In this document: positions 4,075 to 5,752 of the stretch, in pieces | Layout of the letters: each line of letters begins with the position of its first letter | How positions within the stretch are numbered: position 1 is the first letter of the stretch | Source of the DNA: CAZLAP01 sp964557715 | GTDB taxonomy: Bacteria; Patescibacteriota; Minisyncoccia; Minisyncoccales; RBG-13-42-11 | DNA: 5,752 nucleotides | Direction of reading: 5' to 3' | Assembly (NCBI GenBank): GCA_964557715.1 | Contig: CAZLAP010000002.1 | Location: forward strand, 1-5,752 | Translations under genes and position numbers: made by a program | Notes under the pieces: generated by a model | What the model saw: the letters and a program-made list of their open reading frames with translations, nothing else | What the model was told of the DNA's origin: nothing | Databases searched by the model: none

Positions 4075-5265
4075 ATGAAAAGACAGCCCAAAGCAAGAAT
4101 CACGGAACTCATTGAGAACTTTCCAACCCTCGGACTTACCCGGTACGAATGGCGATGGAAGAAAAACAATCGCTGGCGTAATCCCAAAATGAACATTCAC
4201 GTTCAACTGGCCGATCCGGAAACCATGCATCTGCAGGCAAAAAACTGCGATTACCTCGGACGATCTTATGTCATAGGAAAAAACGACGATCGCGGTACCC
4301 GATTTGAGTATCTAATTGCAATAAACCACGATGACATGGAAATCGCCAGGCTTCTCTGGGAACGGGGTGAATTGGAAAAAATGTCAAAAGACATCTTCCA
4401 GATCGCTTCGCCCGAACAAGTAAGTTACCTGGTCTGGGTAAGTGTTACTACGTGGTATAAGCCTGCCTCTGAGGAACGCGAAGCTGAAACGGACGGAATT
4501 TTGTTCAGCACCGAGAAAACAGGAGTTGAACTGCACATCATCGTTTTCAGAAAACCGAAAAACCTGTCATTTGAGGAATTGATCAAAACCGCCGATCGCC
4601 AGAAAAAAGAACGAGAGGAAGCATACAAGTATCCTCCAAAAAAGATGCCCGAATTCGCAAAAATCCACCAGGCACTAAAGGATGGTTGCAGAATTCATGC
4701 TTTCCTTTCCGGTGGTGGCCTGCGAGTCGTTCGATTGGAAAATAACGATGGGTCAAAGAGCTACTACGGAGAACACCCTCACATTGAAGACGCTCTGGAA
4801 ATTCTGGAAGAAGATGTCCTCGCTGGTGGTAGACCATATAATAAAGTTTACGGCAAAATGCATCCGCATTACCTGACTGGTTCAACATTGCCCACCAGCA
4901 ACATCGACTCGTGGCTCAGACGAGGAAGTACCTTTGACTGCTGGCAGAAAAACGGCCGAGTCGTCTTCGAACTCAGAGGATACGCGCAAACAGAAACACC
5001 GAAAGAAGTCGAGGAAAGACTCAAAGAAATGGAAGAAGGAGAAGTCGTTCTTTGGTCAAACCGAGGATATGTCTACGCGACCGGCAAAGACCGGTTCCCC
5101 AACGGAGATCCCTGCACAAGTACTAAAATAGTTGAGTCTCCTCCCGGCAAGGACAACGCCGATCCGTGGATGTATCACATCACAAAAATCGGACAAGGCG
5201 AAAACCTCTGGGTAGCGATGAAAGAAGCATTTGAAGCCCCTGAAGTCGAGGTTCAAAAGAACTAA
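4075..5265 (+). CDS. Uncharacterised 396-residue protein
   Basis: I do not recognise this family. The protein is soluble, with no signal peptide or membrane helix, and rich in charged and aromatic residues. Residues 1-40 are basic and tryptophan-rich (YEWRWKKNNRWRNPK). About 40-160 reads as an alpha/beta domain with strands such as SYVIG, EYLIAI, YLVWVSVTTWY and ELHIIVFRK. A charged linker (170-190) follows. A second region at 195-305 includes IHAFLSGGGLRVVRL, the helix IEDALEILEEDVLAGG, and a WLRRGSTFDCWQKNGRVVFELRGY stretch. A glutamate-rich helix (308-323) precedes a last segment (324-370) with VVLWSNRGYVYATG and WMYHITKIG. Histidines and cysteines are scattered without a metal-site spacing I would trust. 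The start is fixed by AAGGAGG 5 bases upstream. It is transcribed from its own consensus promoter, ends at a strong terminator, and is more GC-rich than the flanking spacers. Its position behind the recombinase suggests cargo of the same accessory segment, though this is inference. Confidence 0.85.
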   Translation: MKRQPKARITELIENFPTLGLTRYEWRWKKNNRWRNPKMNIHVQLADPETMHLQAKNCDYLGRSYVIGKNDDRGTRFEYLIAINHDDMEIARLLWERGELEKMSKDIFQIASPEQVSYLVWVSVTTWYKPASEEREAETDGILFSTEKTGVELHIIVFRKPKNLSFEELIKTADRQKKEREEAYKYPPKKMPEFAKIHQALKDGCRIHAFLSGGGLRVVRLENNDGSKSYYGEHPHIEDALEILEEDVLAGGRPYNKVYGKMHPHYLTGSTLPTSNIDSWLRRGSTFDCWQKNGRVVFELRGYAQTETPKEVEERLKEMEEGEVVLWSNRGYVYATGKDRFPNGDPCTSTKIVESPPGKDNADPWMYHITKIGQGENLWVAMKEAFEAPEVEVQKN

Positions 5266-5288
5266 GACAAATAGACAGATAAACGAAA

Positions 5289-5330
5289 ACGCCTTCCTGT
5301 TAGAAAAACACAGGAAGGCGTCTTTTTTTT
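5289..5330 (+). terminator. Rho-independent terminator of the 4075-5265 gene
   Basis: CGCCTTCCTG (5290-5299) pairs perfectly with CAGGAAGGCG (5311-5320), extended by flanking A-T pairs, around a 9-11 base loop, and is followed by eight T (5323-5330). It begins about 24 bases after the stop codon. Confidence 0.95.
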
Positions 5331-5397
5331 GAATAAAGAAATTAAGGCAAAAACATCTTAGGTTCGAACACCCCCGAAATGTCCTGCCCTCGGTACG

Positions 5398-5423
5398 AAA
5401 AAAACCGCGCTGCTTGGCGGTTT
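5398..5423 (-). terminator. Terminator of the minus-strand gene at 5474
   Basis: On the minus strand AAACCGC (5417-5423) pairs with GCGGTTT (5402-5408) around an 8-base loop, and the T-run continues to 5398. It lies about 50 bases after the stop codon of the partial gene and faces the plus-strand terminator at 5289-5330, so the two genes converge. Confidence 0.75.
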
Positions 5424-5473
5424 GTATCGGGGCTCCGCGGGCTGGCCTCTCTTAGAACCTCTTTGATGGGGGT

Positions 5474-5752
5474 TTAACCGCTGAATTCTTCTAAAAAACC
5501 CTTTAAATCTTCTGTTTTATCAATATATTGAATGATATCTTTCACATCAACTTCTATTTCTTCTGGCAATCTGCCACCTCTAAGTAATTCTTTAATCCCG
5601 ACTAATTTCTTAAGATTCCCGCATTTCAACTGATAGTTCCATTTAATATAAGCTAATTCGCTTAAAGTGCCGGCGCTAAGTCCTACGCAAACACATAAAT
5701 CAGGTAAGGCCGTCACGTTATAGTTAGACCAAAACCAATTTGGCTCTTTTCT
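5474..5752 (-). CDS. C-terminal part of a possible SLOG/LOG-like protein (truncated by window)
   Basis: The frame is open from the window edge to the TAA at 5474, giving 92 visible residues; the true start lies outside. A GTG at 5716 could be read as a start, but it has no Shine-Dalgarno sequence and the frame continues upstream with plausible protein sequence (NWFWSNYN), so I treat the gene as partial. The stretch DLCVCVGLSAGTLSELAYIKW resembles the strand-loop-helix of SLOG/LOG-type Rossmann nucleotide-binding proteins, in which a glycine-rich GT-x-x-E motif contacts the ligand; the Gly-Thr and the Glu three residues later (GTLSE) are present. It continues with a segment rich in Lys and Leu and an acidic C-terminal tail (KDIIQYIDKTEDLKGFLEEF). 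The family call rests on one motif and is tentative. Low GC suggests native chromosome. Confidence 0.7.
   Translation of the reverse strand, partial: RKEPNWFWSNYNVTALPDLCVCVGLSAGTLSELAYIKWNYQLKCGNLKKLVGIKELLRGGRLPEEIEVDVKDIIQYIDKTEDLKGFLEEFSG

Overview
The window carries a recognisable diversity-generating retroelement (DGR) template/variable repeat pair. It lies beside a large serine recombinase and an uncharacterised, strongly expressed-looking gene, and is flanked by AT-rich sequence with a DUF378 membrane protein on one side and a truncated gene on the other. The host is most likely a candidate phyla radiation (Patescibacteria, Parcubacteria-like) bacterium. That is inferred from the style of the variable protein, the known enrichment of DGRs in that group, and short GC-rich structured islands in AT-rich spacers. 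It is not proven by a marker gene. The standard code with TGA as stop fits every gene seen.

Layout: 72-278 (minus) is a small two-helix DUF378 protein. 283-706 has no gene but holds nested inverted repeats. 752-875 (minus) is the DGR template repeat (TR), probably inside a short non-coding transcript (about 1036 down to 707). 1235-1999 (minus) is the DGR target gene, a 254-residue protein whose last 42 residues are the variable repeat (VR, 1237-1363). A terminator (1157-1196) and a hairpin with a tRNA T-arm-like loop (1202-1224) sit just behind the VR. 2000-2280 is a divergent promoter region with a large inverted repeat in the target gene leader. 2281-3948 (plus) is a 555-residue large serine recombinase. 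A perfect-consensus promoter at 3951-3979 and a leader with two hairpins that share the octamer CGGAACGC lead into 4075-5265 (plus), a 396-residue protein of unknown function that ends at a strong terminator (5289-5330). 5474-5752 (minus) is the C-terminal part of a gene that runs off the window, possibly a SLOG/LOG-like Rossmann protein, with its own terminator at 5398-5423.

How it fits together: in a DGR, a reverse transcriptase copies the TR RNA with errors at adenines, and the cDNA replaces the VR, diversifying a ligand-binding surface. Aligning TR with VR gives 17 substitutions in the body of the repeat, and all 17 fall on TR adenines (coding strand), inside 12 AAT/AAC codons. This is the defining DGR signature. 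No reverse transcriptase or Avd accessory gene is present in these 5752 bases, so the enzyme must be encoded outside the window or act in trans, or the cassette is no longer active. The adjacent serine recombinase may have carried this cassette as part of a mobile element, but element ends are not identified.
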